Assembly: GCF_024346755.1 (NCBI RefSeq)
Contig: NZ_AP024862.1
Span: 744,001 to 808,000, forward strand
Length of the DNA stretch: 64,000 nucleotides
Source of the DNA: Vibrio aerogenes
Lineage (GTDB): Bacteria; Pseudomonadota; Gammaproteobacteria; Enterobacterales; Vibrionaceae
Reading direction: 5' to 3'
In this document: positions 42,492-52,484 of the stretch, in pieces
How the letters are laid out: every line of letters begins with the position of its first letter
Numbering within the stretch: the first letter of the stretch is position 1
Notes under the pieces: generated by a model
The model's input: the letters and a program-made list of their open reading frames with translations, nothing else
The model's database searches: none
What the model was told of the DNA's origin: nothing
Translations under genes and position numbers: made by a program

Positions 42492-43922
42492 ATGTCCGGA
42501 ACTTCTAACGATTTTCGTGTTGAAGAAGACCTGCTGGGTCAACGCGAAATCCCTGCATCAGCTTATTACGGTATTCATACATTACGTGCGTATGAAAACT
42601 TCAATATCTCCTCAACAAAGATTTCTGATGTACCAGAACTTGTCAGAGGTATGGTCTTTACAAAAAAAGCAGCAGCAAAAGCCAATATGGAACTTGGGAC
42701 CATCCCTGAAGACGTAGGTCTGTATATTATGCAAGCCTGTGATCTGATTCTGAATACCGGAAAAGGTATGGATCAGTTTATCTCTGATGTATATCAGGGA
42801 GGCGCCGGAACATCGGTCAATATGAATGCCAATGAAGTGATCGCAAATATAGCACTCGAGCTCAAAGGGTGCCCTAAAGGTGAATACCACATAATCAATC
42901 CAAACGATCACGTCAATAAAAGTCAGTCCACTAACTGTGCATATCCAACCGGATTCCGCATTGCGGTGTACAACAGTATTATCAAAATGCTGAATTCGGT
43001 TGAGCACTTACGTTCAACACTGAACCATAAAAGTAAGGAGTATAAAGATATTCTGAAAATGGGACGAACTCAGCTTCAGGACGCAGTTCCAATGACTGTC
43101 GGACAAGAGTTCAACGCTTTCAGTACATCATTAAAAGAAGAAGAGAAAAACTTAAAACATACCGCAGCGCTGCTGCTTGAAGTCAATCTTGGTGCGACAG
43201 CGATTGGTACTGGCCTCAATGCTGTTGAAGGTTATCAGGCACTTGCAGTCAAATACCTGGCGGAGTTTACCGGCCTGAACTGTGAACCGGCAGAAGACCT
43301 GATTGAAGCAACATCTGACTGTGGTGCTTATGTGATGGTCCACGCTGCTTTAAAACGTTTAGCTGTGAAACTATCCAAAATGTGTAATGACCTGAGACTT
43401 CTTTCATCTGGTCCCCGGACAGGTCTGAATGAAATCAATCTTCCTGAAATGCAGGCGGGATCGTCCATCATGCCAGCAAAGGTTAACCCTGTCATTCCGG
43501 AGGTTGTCAATCAAGTCTGCTTCAAAGTTATCGGGAATGACACCACGGTAACATTTGCTGCAGAAGCAGGTCAGTTGCAGTTGAATGTCATGGAGCCGGT
43601 CATCGGACAAGCGATATTCGAGTCGATATCTCTGCTGAATAATGCCTGTATCAATCTTGCGGATAAGTGCATCAGCGGAATTACAGTGAACAAAGAAGTC
43701 TGTGAAAACTTTGTTCTGAATTCCATCGGTATTGTCACTTATCTGAATCCACTGATTGGTCACCATGAAGGTGATATTATCGGAAAAATCTGCGCAGAAA
43801 CGGGCCAGAGTGTCCGGGATGTCGCCCTGTCACGGAATTTACTGTCAGAAGATGAGATTGATGAAATATTTTCTGTGAAGAATCTGATGCATCCGAAATA
43901 TACCGCCGAATTATATAAATAA
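42492..43922 (+). CDS. aspA: Aspartate ammonia-lyase
   Basis: 476 residues. Releases ammonia from L-aspartate to give fumarate. Motifs: [24 protein letters not shown] at the start, [19 protein letters not shown] (substrate-binding TS loop), the [11 protein letters not shown] region, [13 protein letters not shown], and the fumarase/aspartase signature [15 protein letters not shown] near 318 with its catalytic Ser. Length equals E. coli AspA (478). Followed by a terminator and then ansB, which makes its substrate from asparagine; fumarate produced feeds FrdABCD encoded 4 kb away. Confidence 0.96.
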   Translation: MSGTSNDFRVEEDLLGQREIPASAYYGIHTLRAYENFNISSTKISDVPELVRGMVFTKKAAAKANMELGTIPEDVGLYIMQACDLILNTGKGMDQFISDVYQGGAGTSVNMNANEVIANIALELKGCPKGEYHIINPNDHVNKSQSTNCAYPTGFRIAVYNSIIKMLNSVEHLRSTLNHKSKEYKDILKMGRTQLQDAVPMTVGQEFNAFSTSLKEEEKNLKHTAALLLEVNLGATAIGTGLNAVEGYQALAVKYLAEFTGLNCEPAEDLIEATSDCGAYVMVHAALKRLAVKLSKMCNDLRLLSSGPRTGLNEINLPEMQAGSSIMPAKVNPVIPEVVNQVCFKVIGNDTTVTFAAEAGQLQLNVMEPVIGQAIFESISLLNNACINLADKCISGITVNKEVCENFVLNSIGIVTYLNPLIGHHEGDIIGKICAETGQSVRDVALSRNLLSEDEIDEIFSVKNLMHPKYTAELYK

Positions 43923-43929
43923 CCGATTG

Positions 43930-43962
43930 AAAGCTCAGTTTGTACTCATTCTGAGCTTTTTC
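43930..43962 (+). terminator. Terminator between aspA and ansB
   Basis: AAAGCTCAG / CTGAGCTTT nine-pair stem with T-run to 43962. The short distance to ansB suggests partial read-through or a separate ansB promoter. Confidence 0.8.
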
Positions 43963-44005
43963 CTCTGTATTCTTTCAATCAAAAAATAATAAGGACAAAC
44001 CGCTT

Positions 44006-45067
44006 ATGACGCTCAATCCAATGCGAAATAGTTTGATTATTGCAGCACTCAGTATCAGCTCTTTTTCCTTTGCAGCTGACCTTCCGAATATTAAAATTCT
44101 GGCAACTGGCGGCACAATAGCCGGTGCAGGAAAAAGTGCAACTGATTCCAGCTATACCGCGGGTAAAGTTGGTGTCGATCAACTGGTCTATGCTGTTCCG
44201 GAAATTGGAAAGCTTGCGCACATTAGTGGTGAACAGGTTGTAAGTATCGGCTCACAGGATATGAACGATGCGGTTTGGCTGAAACTGGCAAAACGGGTCA
44301 ATGCACTTCTGGCAGAAGATGATGTCGACGGCATTGTCATTACCCATGGGACAGATACGATGGAAGAAACCGCCTACTTCCTCAACCTGACCGTCAAAAG
44401 TAATAAGCCGGTTGTCCTTGTGGGTTCAATGCGACCTTCGACAGCCAAAAGTGCCGACGGCCCAATGAACTTATATAACGCAGTGGTGACCGCAACGGAT
44501 AAAGATTCAAGAGGACGTGGTGTATTAGTGGCAATGAATGACACCGTATTTGGTGCGCGAGATGTCACGAAAACCAACACCACATCTGTACAAACTTTTC
44601 AGGCACCGAATTTTGGTCCGCTGGGCTATATTCACAACAGTGAAATTCAGTATCAGCGCACCCCTGCCCGTCACCATACAACGGATACAACATTCGATAT
44701 TTCCAAAGTGAAGAAGTTACCCAAAGTGGGCATTGTTTATAACTATGCGAATGCTTCTGAATTACCGGTGAAGGCATTTGTCAGTGCTGATTATGATGGA
44801 ATTGTCAGTGCTGGTGTTGGAAATGGCAATATGTATCACACTGTATTTGATGCATTAGCCAAAGCAAGTAAAAATGGCACGATGGTTGTTCGCAGTTCAA
44901 GAACACCTACAGGCTCGACAACATTACATGCAGAGGTTGATGACGATAAGTATGGATTTGTTGCCGCTGGCACACTTAATCCGCAGAAGGCACGAATCCT
45001 GCTGATGTTATCACTGACACAGACTCACAATTACCGTGAAATTCAGAAAATGTTCCGGTTTTATTAA
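44006..45067 (+). CDS. ansB: Periplasmic L-asparaginase II
   Basis: 353 residues with a signal peptide (SLIIAALSISSFSFAADLP). Mature enzyme motifs: ILATGGTIAGAG (nucleophilic Thr), a flexible-loop SYTAGKVGVDQL, VITHGTDTMEETAYFL (second catalytic Thr with Asp), VGSMRPSTAKSADGPMNLYNAV. Hydrolyses asparagine to aspartate and ammonia in the periplasm; the high-affinity type II enzyme is known to be induced anaerobically in enterobacteria. With dcuA and aspA it forms an asparagine to fumarate route. AAGGA lies ten bases before ATG. Confidence 0.95.
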   Translation: MTLNPMRNSLIIAALSISSFSFAADLPNIKILATGGTIAGAGKSATDSSYTAGKVGVDQLVYAVPEIGKLAHISGEQVVSIGSQDMNDAVWLKLAKRVNALLAEDDVDGIVITHGTDTMEETAYFLNLTVKSNKPVVLVGSMRPSTAKSADGPMNLYNAVVTATDKDSRGRGVLVAMNDTVFGARDVTKTNTTSVQTFQAPNFGPLGYIHNSEIQYQRTPARHHTTDTTFDISKVKKLPKVGIVYNYANASELPVKAFVSADYDGIVSAGVGNGNMYHTVFDALAKASKNGTMVVRSSRTPTGSTTLHAEVDDDKYGFVAAGTLNPQKARILLMLSLTQTHNYREIQKMFRFY

Positions 45068-45085
45068 TCTTGGTTGATTATTGAT

Positions 45086-45112
45086 AAAGGGCTGAAAAAT
45101 CAGCCCTTTTTC
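45086..45112. terminator. Terminator between ansB and the LysR gene
   Basis: AAAGGGCTGA / TCAGCCCTTT with T-run on +; A-rich left flank lets it work for the convergent LysR gene as well. Confidence 0.85.
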
Positions 45113-45137
45113 TTCGAATCAGGTGATATGATTCATT

Positions 45138-46064
45138 TTAAATGGTTTTACCGGATAAAAGAGATTCACCATTCAGATCTTCTATCGGACAAATTTTATT
45201 CAGCTCACTCCAGATGGCTTCACAGGATTCATGTAACCGGGAGTAATAACGATAGACATACAAATCGATCGGGACCGGCTCTCTTTCTTTCAATATTTTT
45301 AACTGACCGGATTCAAGTTCTTCACGAATCGCATAGTCAGGCAACCAGGAAATTCCTTTCCCCTGCATCACTAACGCTTTGATAAAATTGGTCATTGAAG
45401 ATGAACAAACTGAGTTAGATGTCAGATGACTGTTGGTCCGTTGAATAATTCTGCCCATATAACTTTCAGGTGTATAATCCAGGCACGGTACGTCATTATC
45501 AGCTGATAAATCAAACAATGCATTCCCTTGAGAGTCCACCGCAGAAACACAATATAAATAACTCCTCCCCAAATGAATGGAACGATATGGTGCAACCTGG
45601 AGTTTATCTTCGTAGAAAGAAAAGAGAAAATCGCACTTTCCATCAATCAGCAACTCGACAGCATCTTCAACTTCATTTGCCACAACCGACAATCGGGTAT
45701 TTTTCTCAGGGTGGAATAAACATGAGTGCAACTTGGGTAATAATGTAATCGCAATCGAATGAACTGCACTCAGCCGGACGGTATGGCATCCGTCAAAAGA
45801 ACTGCCAGACAAGCGCTTCACTTCTTCATCCAGCTGATGAAGAATAGATAATGCACTCGTTTTAAACTGCTTTCCTGCCAGAGTTAACTCGATCGGTGTT
45901 TTCGTTCTGTCAATCAGTTCAAGTCCCAGTTCCGATTCAAGTGATTTTATCCTGCGACTGAAAGCAGGTTGAGTGACATTGCGGGCTTCAGCGGCATGGG
46001 AAAAGTTTTTTAACTCAGCAAGAGTGAGAAAATCTTTTAACCATTTTGTTTCTATATTTTTCAT
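45138..46064 (-). CDS. LysR-family regulator, HypT (YjiE)-like
   Basis: 308 residues from ATG at 46064. The N-terminus NIETKWLKDFLTLAELKNFS, then HAAEARNVTQPAFSRRIKSLE, is very like E. coli HypT (NIETKWLYDFLTLEKCRNFSQAA...), and the C-terminal half shares SYMGRIIQRT, SSMTNFIKALV and GKGISWLPDYAIREELESGQL. HypT is a hypochlorite-responsive regulator acting on methionine, cysteine and iron genes. Here it is convergent with ansB and divergent from a dicarboxylate symporter, so it may instead or also control local genes. One cysteine cluster (SNSVCSSS) lies in the effector domain. Confidence 0.83.
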   Translation of the reverse strand: MKNIETKWLKDFLTLAELKNFSHAAEARNVTQPAFSRRIKSLESELGLELIDRTKTPIELTLAGKQFKTSALSILHQLDEEVKRLSGSSFDGCHTVRLSAVHSIAITLLPKLHSCLFHPEKNTRLSVVANEVEDAVELLIDGKCDFLFSFYEDKLQVAPYRSIHLGRSYLYCVSAVDSQGNALFDLSADNDVPCLDYTPESYMGRIIQRTNSHLTSNSVCSSSMTNFIKALVMQGKGISWLPDYAIREELESGQLKILKEREPVPIDLYVYRYYSRLHESCEAIWSELNKICPIEDLNGESLLSGKTI

Positions 46065-46597
46065 CAAAAATTAGCTCTGTTTGTTGTTATAGGGTTATCG
46101 GGAGCAATCCATGCGATGTGAATATTTGAATTGAAGTCAGCAGCAGATATGAATAGCAACGGGTATATATGAAATAAATATAATATATCTTGCAATTTAA
46201 ACACCACCATGCATATAAAAGGGGTTAAATCCATTCTCCGTGGTGTTCTCATATGCTGATGAGCTAAGTCATCAAAGTTACGATCCTGAAATTAGAAACC
46301 AAAAAGAAAATACAAGAAATAAGTCTCAATGTCTATCTTAATTATTTCATTGTCATGAATTATATTTACTCTTGTCTATTAACCAGATCACATAAAGTAA
46401 ATTGTCGTGATGCAATATAATAATTGTTCACTTCATTTTGGCATTTCACATCAGGTAAATACAAATATATCATTTATATTGTAACAGCCCCATATATAAA
46501 TAACGAAATATTTAAATCATTAATAAAATATTAATATAATAAATACAAATAAATATAAACATATAAAAATTCTTACTCTCAACAAAAGGTCAAAACA
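46065..46597. promoter_or_regulatory. Divergent regulatory region, LysR gene / symporter
   Basis: 533 bases, strongly AT-rich after 46300, with no gene. Carries promoters of both neighbours; a LysR-type binding site is expected but I could not single one out with confidence. Confidence 0.45.
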
Positions 46598-47809
46598 ATG
46601 AGTTTAATTATTAAGTTATTCTGCGGAATAATCATGGGAATTCTCATGGGAATATTCGCGCCGGAAGTAATTGTTCAGTGTTTAATCACCATTAAATACA
46701 TTGTAAGTCAGCTAATTAAATTTACTATACCACTCCTCATATTATTTTATGTCACCAGCGGTATCGCCGGATTACCCAAAAATTCAGGTAAATTACTTGG
46801 AAAAACCGTTGGCCTGGCCTATCTCTCTACGCTTGGCGCAGGACTCTTTGCCTATGCTGTCGCTTCCGGACTGTTCCCGGTGCTGCTTCATGGTGCTGGT
46901 CATCTTCCTGAAGCTCATACGGCTATCAAACCCTTTCTCCAGCTCCGTATTCCTCCCATGATGAATATTATGACCGCGCTGACAATTGCATTTATTTTCG
47001 GGCTGGGCATATCGAATCACGATGCAGGAGAACTCCGGACAGTCAGTAATCAGGGACGGGATATTATTGAAATGTTTTTAAATAAAGTCATGATCCCTGC
47101 CCTGCCCTTTTATATTGCCGGTGTGTTTGCTGACATCACAGTCAAAGGAACCGTTTTTGCTACGCTTAAGACCTTCAGCCTTGTCCTGCTTGCCATTATT
47201 GTCATGCACTGGATCTGGCTGACCATTCAGTTTTGCTCCGCCGGCATCATCCTGCGCCACTCCCCCATGAAAATATTGCACAGAATGATGCCGGCTTATT
47301 TTACTGCGGTAGGAACCATGTCATCAGCGGCGACCGTTCCGGTAACCCTTCAGCAAACGAAACGCAACGGTGTTTCAGGTCCGGTTGCCAACTTTGTTGT
47401 ACCGCTTTGTGCCAATATTCATATGTCTGGTTCAGTCATCAGTATTGCCGGCGTTGCAGTCGCTGTCATGCTGATGTCAGGAACAACGGCACTGCCAACA
47501 CTGTTACAGGCACTCCCGTTTCTCGCCATGCTGGGTATTACCATGGTTGCAGCACCTGGGGCTCCGGGAGGTGCCGTGATGGCATCTGCCGGATTACTTG
47601 GCTCCATGCTTGGATTTACTGAAGAAATGATCGCATTGCAAATTGTCCTTCATCTGGCTCAGGACAGTTTTGGCACGGCATGTAATGTCACCGGAGATGG
47701 TGTAATCGCGTTATTTATTGACAGAATGACAACGCATGAAGAAATCGCCGGGGATGACGATTTGCAGGAAGCGCCGGTTTCAATCAATGACTCTCTCTAT
47801 TCTGAATAA
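46598..47809 (+). CDS. Dicarboxylate/amino acid:cation symporter (DAACS family)
   Basis: 403 residues, eight to nine hydrophobic segments. Family marks: LIKFTIPLLILFYVTSGIAGLPKN (helix 2 region), AYFTAVGTMSSAATVPVTLQ (the Ser-rich hairpin loop HP1), PLCANIHMSGSVISIAGVAVAV (the NMDGT-like helix 7 motif, here NIHMSGS) and AAPGAPGGAVMASAGLLGSMLGF (HP2). The NMDGT motif change suggests altered cation or substrate preference. Probable substrates are aspartate, glutamate, fumarate or similar acids, fitting the surrounding aspartate/fumarate genes. It precedes frdA by 141 bases. Confidence 0.87.
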   Translation: MSLIIKLFCGIIMGILMGIFAPEVIVQCLITIKYIVSQLIKFTIPLLILFYVTSGIAGLPKNSGKLLGKTVGLAYLSTLGAGLFAYAVASGLFPVLLHGAGHLPEAHTAIKPFLQLRIPPMMNIMTALTIAFIFGLGISNHDAGELRTVSNQGRDIIEMFLNKVMIPALPFYIAGVFADITVKGTVFATLKTFSLVLLAIIVMHWIWLTIQFCSAGIILRHSPMKILHRMMPAYFTAVGTMSSAATVPVTLQQTKRNGVSGPVANFVVPLCANIHMSGSVISIAGVAVAVMLMSGTTALPTLLQALPFLAMLGITMVAAPGAPGGAVMASAGLLGSMLGFTEEMIALQIVLHLAQDSFGTACNVTGDGVIALFIDRMTTHEEIAGDDDLQEAPVSINDSLYSE

Positions 47810-47841
47810 CAGAAGCAGTATTGCGAATAACAAAAAACAAA

Positions 47842-47865
47842 AGAGCGGTTAAACCCTGACCGCTC
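47842..47865. terminator. Possible terminator hairpin
   Basis: GAGCGGT / ACCGCTC seven-pair stem with 9-base loop after the symporter. No T-run on +, so function as a terminator is uncertain. Confidence 0.4.
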
Positions 47866-47950
47866 CCATAGATGACCGCTTTCATCAATCGATGGGGTAC
47901 CAGTTATCCCTGTTACCCGACTTTTATATCATTATCACTGGAGATTCACT

Positions 47951-49756
47951 GTGAAAACAATAACCACAGATATTACGATTATCGGTGCCGGAGGTGCCGG
48001 GCTACGCAGCGCTATCGCCGCTGCTGAAGCAGATCCGGATATCAATATCGCGCTGATATCTAAAGTTTATCCGATGCGCTCTCATACCGTTGCTGCTGAA
48101 GGTGGTTCTGCGGCAGTCATTAAAGAAGAAGATAGTCTGGAAAACCATTTTAATGACACTGTTGGCGGTGGAGACTGGCTGTGTGAGCAAAATGTTGTTG
48201 AATATTTTGTTGAAAATTCGACCAGAGAAATGATCCAGATGGAGCAATGGGGGTGTCCCTGGAGCCGTAAGGATAACGGTGAAGTGAATGTCCGTCGTTT
48301 CGGGGGCATGAAGGTCGAACGGACCTGGTTTGCAGCGGATAAAACCGGATTTCACATGTTGCATACGCTATTCCAGACCTCTCTCAAGTATGAGCAAATT
48401 AAACGACTTGATGAATATTTTGTGGTTGATTTACTGGTTGAAGACGAAGAAATTCAGGGCGTCGTCGCCATACATATGTCTGAAGGTGAATTCGTCGTCA
48501 TCAAGTCCAAATCCGTCATCCTTGCCACCGGCGGCGCGGGACGGGTTTATCATACAAACACCAACGGTGGTATTGTCACCGGAGACGGTATGGCATTGGC
48601 TTATCGCCATGGCGTCCCACTCCGGGACATGGAATTTGTTCAGTACCACCCAACCGGCCTGCCGGGAACCGGTATCCTGATGACCGAAGGTTGCCGTGGT
48701 GAAGGCGGAATTATTGTCAATAAAAACGGTTATCGTTATTTACAGGATTATGGCATGGGCCCGGAAACCCCCGTCGGTCAGCCCAAAAATAAATATATGG
48801 AACTGGGTCCGCGGGACAAAGTTTCACAAGCATTCTGGCATGAGCAGCAGAAAGGTAACACCATCAAACATCCGCTGGGTGATGTGGTACATCTTGACCT
48901 GACACATTTGGGCCAGGATTATCTGCACGAACGCCTGCCCTTTATCTGTGAACTGGCAAAAGCCTATGTCAATGTCGACCCGGCCAAAGAGCCAATTCCT
49001 ATCCGGCCCACAGTACACTACACCATGGGTGGTATTGAATGCGATCCTCATTGCCAAACCAGAATTAAAGGACTGTTTGCTGTCGGAGAATGTGCTTCTT
49101 CCGGTCTCCATGGTGCAAACCGGCTGGGTTCAAATTCACTGGCAGAATTCGTGGTTTTTGGCCGCGTTGCAGGAGAACATGCCGTTCAGCATGCTCACCA
49201 GTTCACCCGCTGGAACGAACATTCAATTGAAAAACAGGTCGCCGTGGTTGAAAAACGTATCACAGAACTTCTTGCTCAGGATGGTAATGAAAACTGGGCT
49301 GATATCCGGACAGAAATGGGCCAGGCGATGGAATCCGGATGTGGTATTTATCGCCGGGAAGATCTGCTGGAAGAGACCATTGCTAAATTGAGTGAGTTAA
49401 AAGCCCGCTACAAAAATATCCGGATTCAGGATAAAGGCAAAGTATTTAACACTGATTTGCTCTATGCCATTGAAGTGGGTTATGGCCTTGATGTTGCAGA
49501 AGCTATGGCTCATTCCGCCATTCAGCGCAGAGAGTCCAGAGGCGCACATCAAAGGCTGGATGAAGGTTGTACCGAACGGGATGATGTGAATTATCTCAAA
49601 CATACGCTGGCGTTTTATCAGCCCGGACAACATCCGGTCATTGATTACAGTCAGGTGACCATCACTCAATCTCAACCTAAAGCCCGTCTGTATGGCGCTG
49701 CAGCAGAAGAGGCTGCCGCAAAAGAAGCCACTGCAGCCACACAAGCGGAGGAATAA
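47951..49756 (+). CDS. frdA: Fumarate reductase flavoprotein subunit
   Basis: 601 residues. FAD-binding start [32 protein letters not shown] contains the His that carries covalent [34 protein letters not shown]; active-site [21 protein letters not shown] with the catalytic Arg region; [11 protein letters not shown] and [21 protein letters not shown]. Together with FrdBCD it reduces fumarate to succinate with menaquinol as terminal step of anaerobic respiration. First gene of frdABCD; ends in an Ala/Glu-rich tail. Confidence 0.97.
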   Translation: MKTITTDITIIGAGGAGLRSAIAAAEADPDINIALISKVYPMRSHTVAAEGGSAAVIKEEDSLENHFNDTVGGGDWLCEQNVVEYFVENSTREMIQMEQWGCPWSRKDNGEVNVRRFGGMKVERTWFAADKTGFHMLHTLFQTSLKYEQIKRLDEYFVVDLLVEDEEIQGVVAIHMSEGEFVVIKSKSVILATGGAGRVYHTNTNGGIVTGDGMALAYRHGVPLRDMEFVQYHPTGLPGTGILMTEGCRGEGGIIVNKNGYRYLQDYGMGPETPVGQPKNKYMELGPRDKVSQAFWHEQQKGNTIKHPLGDVVHLDLTHLGQDYLHERLPFICELAKAYVNVDPAKEPIPIRPTVHYTMGGIECDPHCQTRIKGLFAVGECASSGLHGANRLGSNSLAEFVVFGRVAGEHAVQHAHQFTRWNEHSIEKQVAVVEKRITELLAQDGNENWADIRTEMGQAMESGCGIYRREDLLEETIAKLSELKARYKNIRIQDKGKVFNTDLLYAIEVGYGLDVAEAMAHSAIQRRESRGAHQRLDEGCTERDDVNYLKHTLAFYQPGQHPVIDYSQVTITQSQPKARLYGAAAEEAAAKEATAATQAEE

Positions 49757-49757
49757 C

Positions 49758-50489
49758 ATGTCAGATATCAGAGTTCAAAAAGTTGAAATTTTGCGTTATG
49801 ACCCGGAAAAAGATAACGAACCATATAAGCAAACATTTGAAGTCCCGTTCGATGAAACAAAATCAGTCCTGGATGCTTTGGGTTACATCAAAGATAACCT
49901 GGATAAAAACCTCTCGTTCCGCTGGTCCTGCCGGATGGCGATTTGCGGCTCCTGCGGCATGATGGTGAACGGGATCCCGAAACTCGCCTGTAAGTCATTT
50001 TTGCGGGATTATCCGGATGGCCTCTTTATCGAACCACTGGCAAATTTTCCAATCGAAAAAGACCTGATTGTCGATATGACGCCATTTATTGAGCGTCTGG
50101 AAGCACTGAAGCCCTATATTCTTGGCAACGACAGAACACCAGAGGACGGCCCGAATAATCAGACACCGGCACAACTGGCAAAATATAAACAGTTTGCCGG
50201 ATGTATCAACTGCGGGTTGTGCTATGCCGCCTGCCCTCAATTTGGTCTGAATCCGGAGTTTCTCGGCCCGGCAGCCATCACATTAGCCCATCGCTATAAT
50301 CTTGACAGCCGGGATAATGGCAAAGCCCAGCGCATGACATTGCTCAATGGTGAAAATGGTGTTTGGGGATGTACCTTTGTCGGCTTCTGTTCCGAAGTTT
50401 GTCCCAAAAATGTTGATCCGGCAGCGGCGGTCAATCAGGGGAAAATAGAGTCATCCACTGATTTTGTTATTGCCATGATGAAACCATAG
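49758..50489 (+). CDS. frdB: Fumarate reductase iron-sulfur subunit
   Basis: 243 residues from ATG 49758 (GGAGGAAT upstream), one base after the frdA stop. Three Fe-S cluster sites: [21 protein letters not shown] ([2Fe-2S]; position 59-78), [12 protein letters not shown] ([4Fe-4S]) and [17 protein letters not shown] ([3Fe-4S] with the last Cys). Carries electrons from the quinol site in FrdCD to FAD in FrdA. Length matches E. coli FrdB (244). Confidence 0.97.
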   Translation: MSDIRVQKVEILRYDPEKDNEPYKQTFEVPFDETKSVLDALGYIKDNLDKNLSFRWSCRMAICGSCGMMVNGIPKLACKSFLRDYPDGLFIEPLANFPIEKDLIVDMTPFIERLEALKPYILGNDRTPEDGPNNQTPAQLAKYKQFAGCINCGLCYAACPQFGLNPEFLGPAAITLAHRYNLDSRDNGKAQRMTLLNGENGVWGCTFVGFCSEVCPKNVDPAAAVNQGKIESSTDFVIAMMKP

Positions 50490-50498
50490 GAGAGCAAA

Positions 50499-50882
50499 AT
50501 GACGCATCGAAAACCTTACATTCGTGAAATGAATGCAACCTGGTGGCAAAAGCACGCTTTCTACCGACTTTACATGTTGCGGGAAGCCACCGTATTACCA
50601 CTGATATTTTTCACACTCTCATTACTGTTTGGTCTTGGCTGTTTGATGAAGGGCCCGGAGGCATGGCAATCATGGCTGAATTATATGGCGAATCCAATCA
50701 TCATGATCATTCATGTGATCGCACTGGCGGGTAGCCTGTTTCATGCCGGTACTTTCTTCAGCATGATGCCACAGGTTGTTCCCATCCGCCTGAGAGGAAA
50801 ACTGATCCATAAAAAAACAATCGTTCTGGCGCAATGGTGTCTCGTTACTGCCATTTCCCTGATCGTATTGATCACCATTTAA
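50499..50882 (+). CDS. frdC: Fumarate reductase membrane anchor subunit C
   Basis: 127 residues, three transmembrane helices (VLPLIFFTLSLLFGLGCL, MANPIIMIIHVIALAGSLFHA, TIVLAQWCLVTAISLIVLI). RKPYIREMNATWWQK at the start and LREATVLP are conserved in FrdC. Anchors FrdAB and shapes the menaquinol site. Ten bases after frdB. Confidence 0.95.
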   Translation: MTHRKPYIREMNATWWQKHAFYRLYMLREATVLPLIFFTLSLLFGLGCLMKGPEAWQSWLNYMANPIIMIIHVIALAGSLFHAGTFFSMMPQVVPIRLRGKLIHKKTIVLAQWCLVTAISLIVLITI

Positions 50883-50894
50883 AGGAGACCGCAA

Positions 50895-51257
50895 ATGATT
50901 CAGACCAACCCAAAACGTTCAGACGAACCTGTATGGTGGGGATTATTCGGTGCCGGAGGCAGCTGGTTTGCAATGGTCTCGCCCATCACAATTCTGGTTG
51001 TTGGTATATTGGTTCCAATGGGGATCCTCAATCCGGAAATCATGAGTTATGCACATATGATTCGTTTCGCTTCACATACGTTAGGTGCACTGTTTATCAT
51101 TGGCACCCTGTCACTGCCTATGTGGCATGCAATGCACCGGGTTCATCACGGCATGCATGATTTAAAAATCCACACCGGCAACACAGGTAAAATTGTCAGT
51201 TACGGACTTGCTTTCAGTACGACCATATTCGCCATTGTATTTGCACTGATTATATAA
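50895..51257 (+). CDS. frdD: Fumarate reductase membrane anchor subunit D
   Basis: 120 residues, three transmembrane helices ([56 protein letters not shown]). [17 protein letters not shown] and [12 protein letters not shown] are the conserved FrdD segments. Last gene of the operon; AGGAGA ribosome site follows frdC. The operon is trailed by a palindrome and a six-copy tandem repeat instead of a standard terminator. Confidence 0.95.
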   Translation: MIQTNPKRSDEPVWWGLFGAGGSWFAMVSPITILVVGILVPMGILNPEIMSYAHMIRFASHTLGALFIIGTLSLPMWHAMHRVHHGMHDLKIHTGNTGKIVSYGLAFSTTIFAIVFALII

Positions 51258-51314
51258 ATGAATCCGGCAAACAAGGATATCTCAGGATAAATGTTCAGCG
51301 AGAATTGACTGGAT

Positions 51315-51339
51315 ATACAAGGGCATGATGCCCTTGTAT
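51315..51339. repeat. Perfect palindrome after frdD
   Basis: ATACAAGGGCAT, one base, ATGCCCTTGTAT: a 12-pair perfect inverted repeat. Related half-sequences occur near 29.95 kb and 40.43 kb. It may double as the frd terminator stem, although no T-run follows. Confidence 0.7.
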
Positions 51340-51357
51340 CAACGCAAACAGATTTTC

Positions 51358-51453
51358 TGGTAAACAAATGACTTAGTAAACATATACCTTGGTGAACAAC
51401 TGTCTTGGTAAGCAACTGCTTTGGTAAACAACTGCCTTGGTAAACATATAGCT
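51358..51453. repeat. Six tandem copies of a 16 bp unit
   Basis: Six head-to-tail units of 16 bases, consensus TGGTAAACAACTGCCT, with alternating versions (AACTGCCT and CATATACCT-like endings) and 2-5 changes each. Non-coding, between frdD and a small - strand gene. No spacers, so not CRISPR. Confidence 0.85.
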
Positions 51454-51496
51454 TAAGGCGTGGCGAGTCCCGGACTTTGAGATCACCCGGACCTAT

Positions 51497-51730
51497 CTAA
51501 TGGACAATATTATGCTGTATCTGAGAGATTAAGAATATTTCACAAAGAATACGTTCATCTTCTGTAAATAACTCATTCATCAACTGAGACTCATTACAAA
51601 CCTTTTCGATACTGGATATTAATGAGGACCCGGCATATTTTTCAGCTTCTTCTTCGATGACATCCAAATATACTTTCATTTCAGGATGAGTCCGGCTGGT
51701 CATTCTGACTAACTGAAAAAACGTATCCAT
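51497..51730 (-). CDS. Small hypothetical protein
   Basis: 77 residues, acidic and predicted all-helical (FFQLVRMTSRTHPEMKVYLD, VIEEEAEKYAGSSLISSIEK). No motif recognised, no signal peptide. Starts at ATG 51730; stands alone between the frd region and a long AT-rich gap. Codon pattern looks plausible, but no conserved partner supports it. Confidence 0.5.
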   Translation of the reverse strand: MDTFFQLVRMTSRTHPEMKVYLDVIEEEAEKYAGSSLISSIEKVCNESQLMNELFTEDERILCEIFLISQIQHNIVH

Positions 51731-52110
51731 AATTAAGTTACCTGATTTATTATTGAAATAATTCGTGATTAAAATTTCACATATGATTTTATTAAACTAT
51801 AAGAAAAACCATCAGAATTTTGAAAAAATTACCATTCTGAGACTTAATGCGCTTTAAGTCTTTTTTTTAATAACAAAATCAACAACAAAGTGACTCCGTA
51901 ATACCTTATTTATCAATAATTAAAGTATCATTTTGTGCAAGACTTTCCGAATATGATGATTAATCTATCATTATTTGATCTATGCGATAACCCTGAAAAT
52001 TAATGATTGACATAACTATGACTTTTTTATCACTTTTTATTGACGCAGCATAAAAATAACACCTGAATTGACGATAGCCTTTGATATCACAAGGCTCAAA
52101 CATACAGGGC
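51731..52110. other. AT-rich intergenic region
   Basis: 380 bases without a supportable gene. Poly-T/poly-A runs near 51856-51870; otherwise nothing clear before the MITE copy. Confidence 0.4.
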
Positions 52111-52274
52111 CTAAATACCTGTTCCTAAATATTCGCCACTTTTGGTTACGAGGCAGGTATCGATAAGCAGACCTTCCGCGCCAGGGAAGGCGCGGCAGAG
52201 CCCCAGGGATGGGTTTATGCGTGTCTGTGTTCGATATCTGCCTGAGTGACCTACAATTAGGAACAGGTATTTAG
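52111..52274 (-). mobile_element. 164 bp MITE-like element, copy 2 (inverted)
   Basis: Reverse-complement copy of 40193-40356 with the same terminal repeats (CTAAATACCTGTTCCT ... AGGAACAGGTATTTAG) and about seven base differences. High similarity indicates recent spread or gene conversion. It lies 210 bases upstream of galR. Confidence 0.85.
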
Positions 52275-52281
52275 GGGTGTA

Positions 52282-52338
52282 TTGAGCGGTTTGTGGAACC
52301 AGATATATTTTGATCAGAAACTGATTCAGAATGGTATG
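52282..52338. repeat. Dispersed intergenic repeat, copy upstream of galR
   Basis: TTGAGCGGTTTGTGGAACC, AGATATAT, GATCAGAAA and GAATGGTAT match 40487-40543 in the same orientation, although the adjacent MITE copies are inverted to each other. So this repeat is a separate unit from the MITE. Confidence 0.65.
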
Positions 52339-52484
52339 AATACCATATCTTTGTTGTCATCACTTTTTCATTACCGGCAATTGAATATATTTTTTAAATC
52401 TCACCCATTTCTTCTTTTCACCCATTTCTTCTTTTCACAGTTAAAGCGATAATAGCGGCTTTGAAAGCACACATGGACGAAATC

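Noticed and set aside
47900..47925. Sequence GTTATCCCTGTTACCC reminiscent of the I-SceI homing site.
   Set aside because: Order and flanks differ from the 18 bp site; more likely the arms of a weak hairpin before frdA.
51358..51453. Regular repeats that could suggest a CRISPR array.
   Set aside because: Units are head-to-tail without spacers and no cas genes are present in the window.
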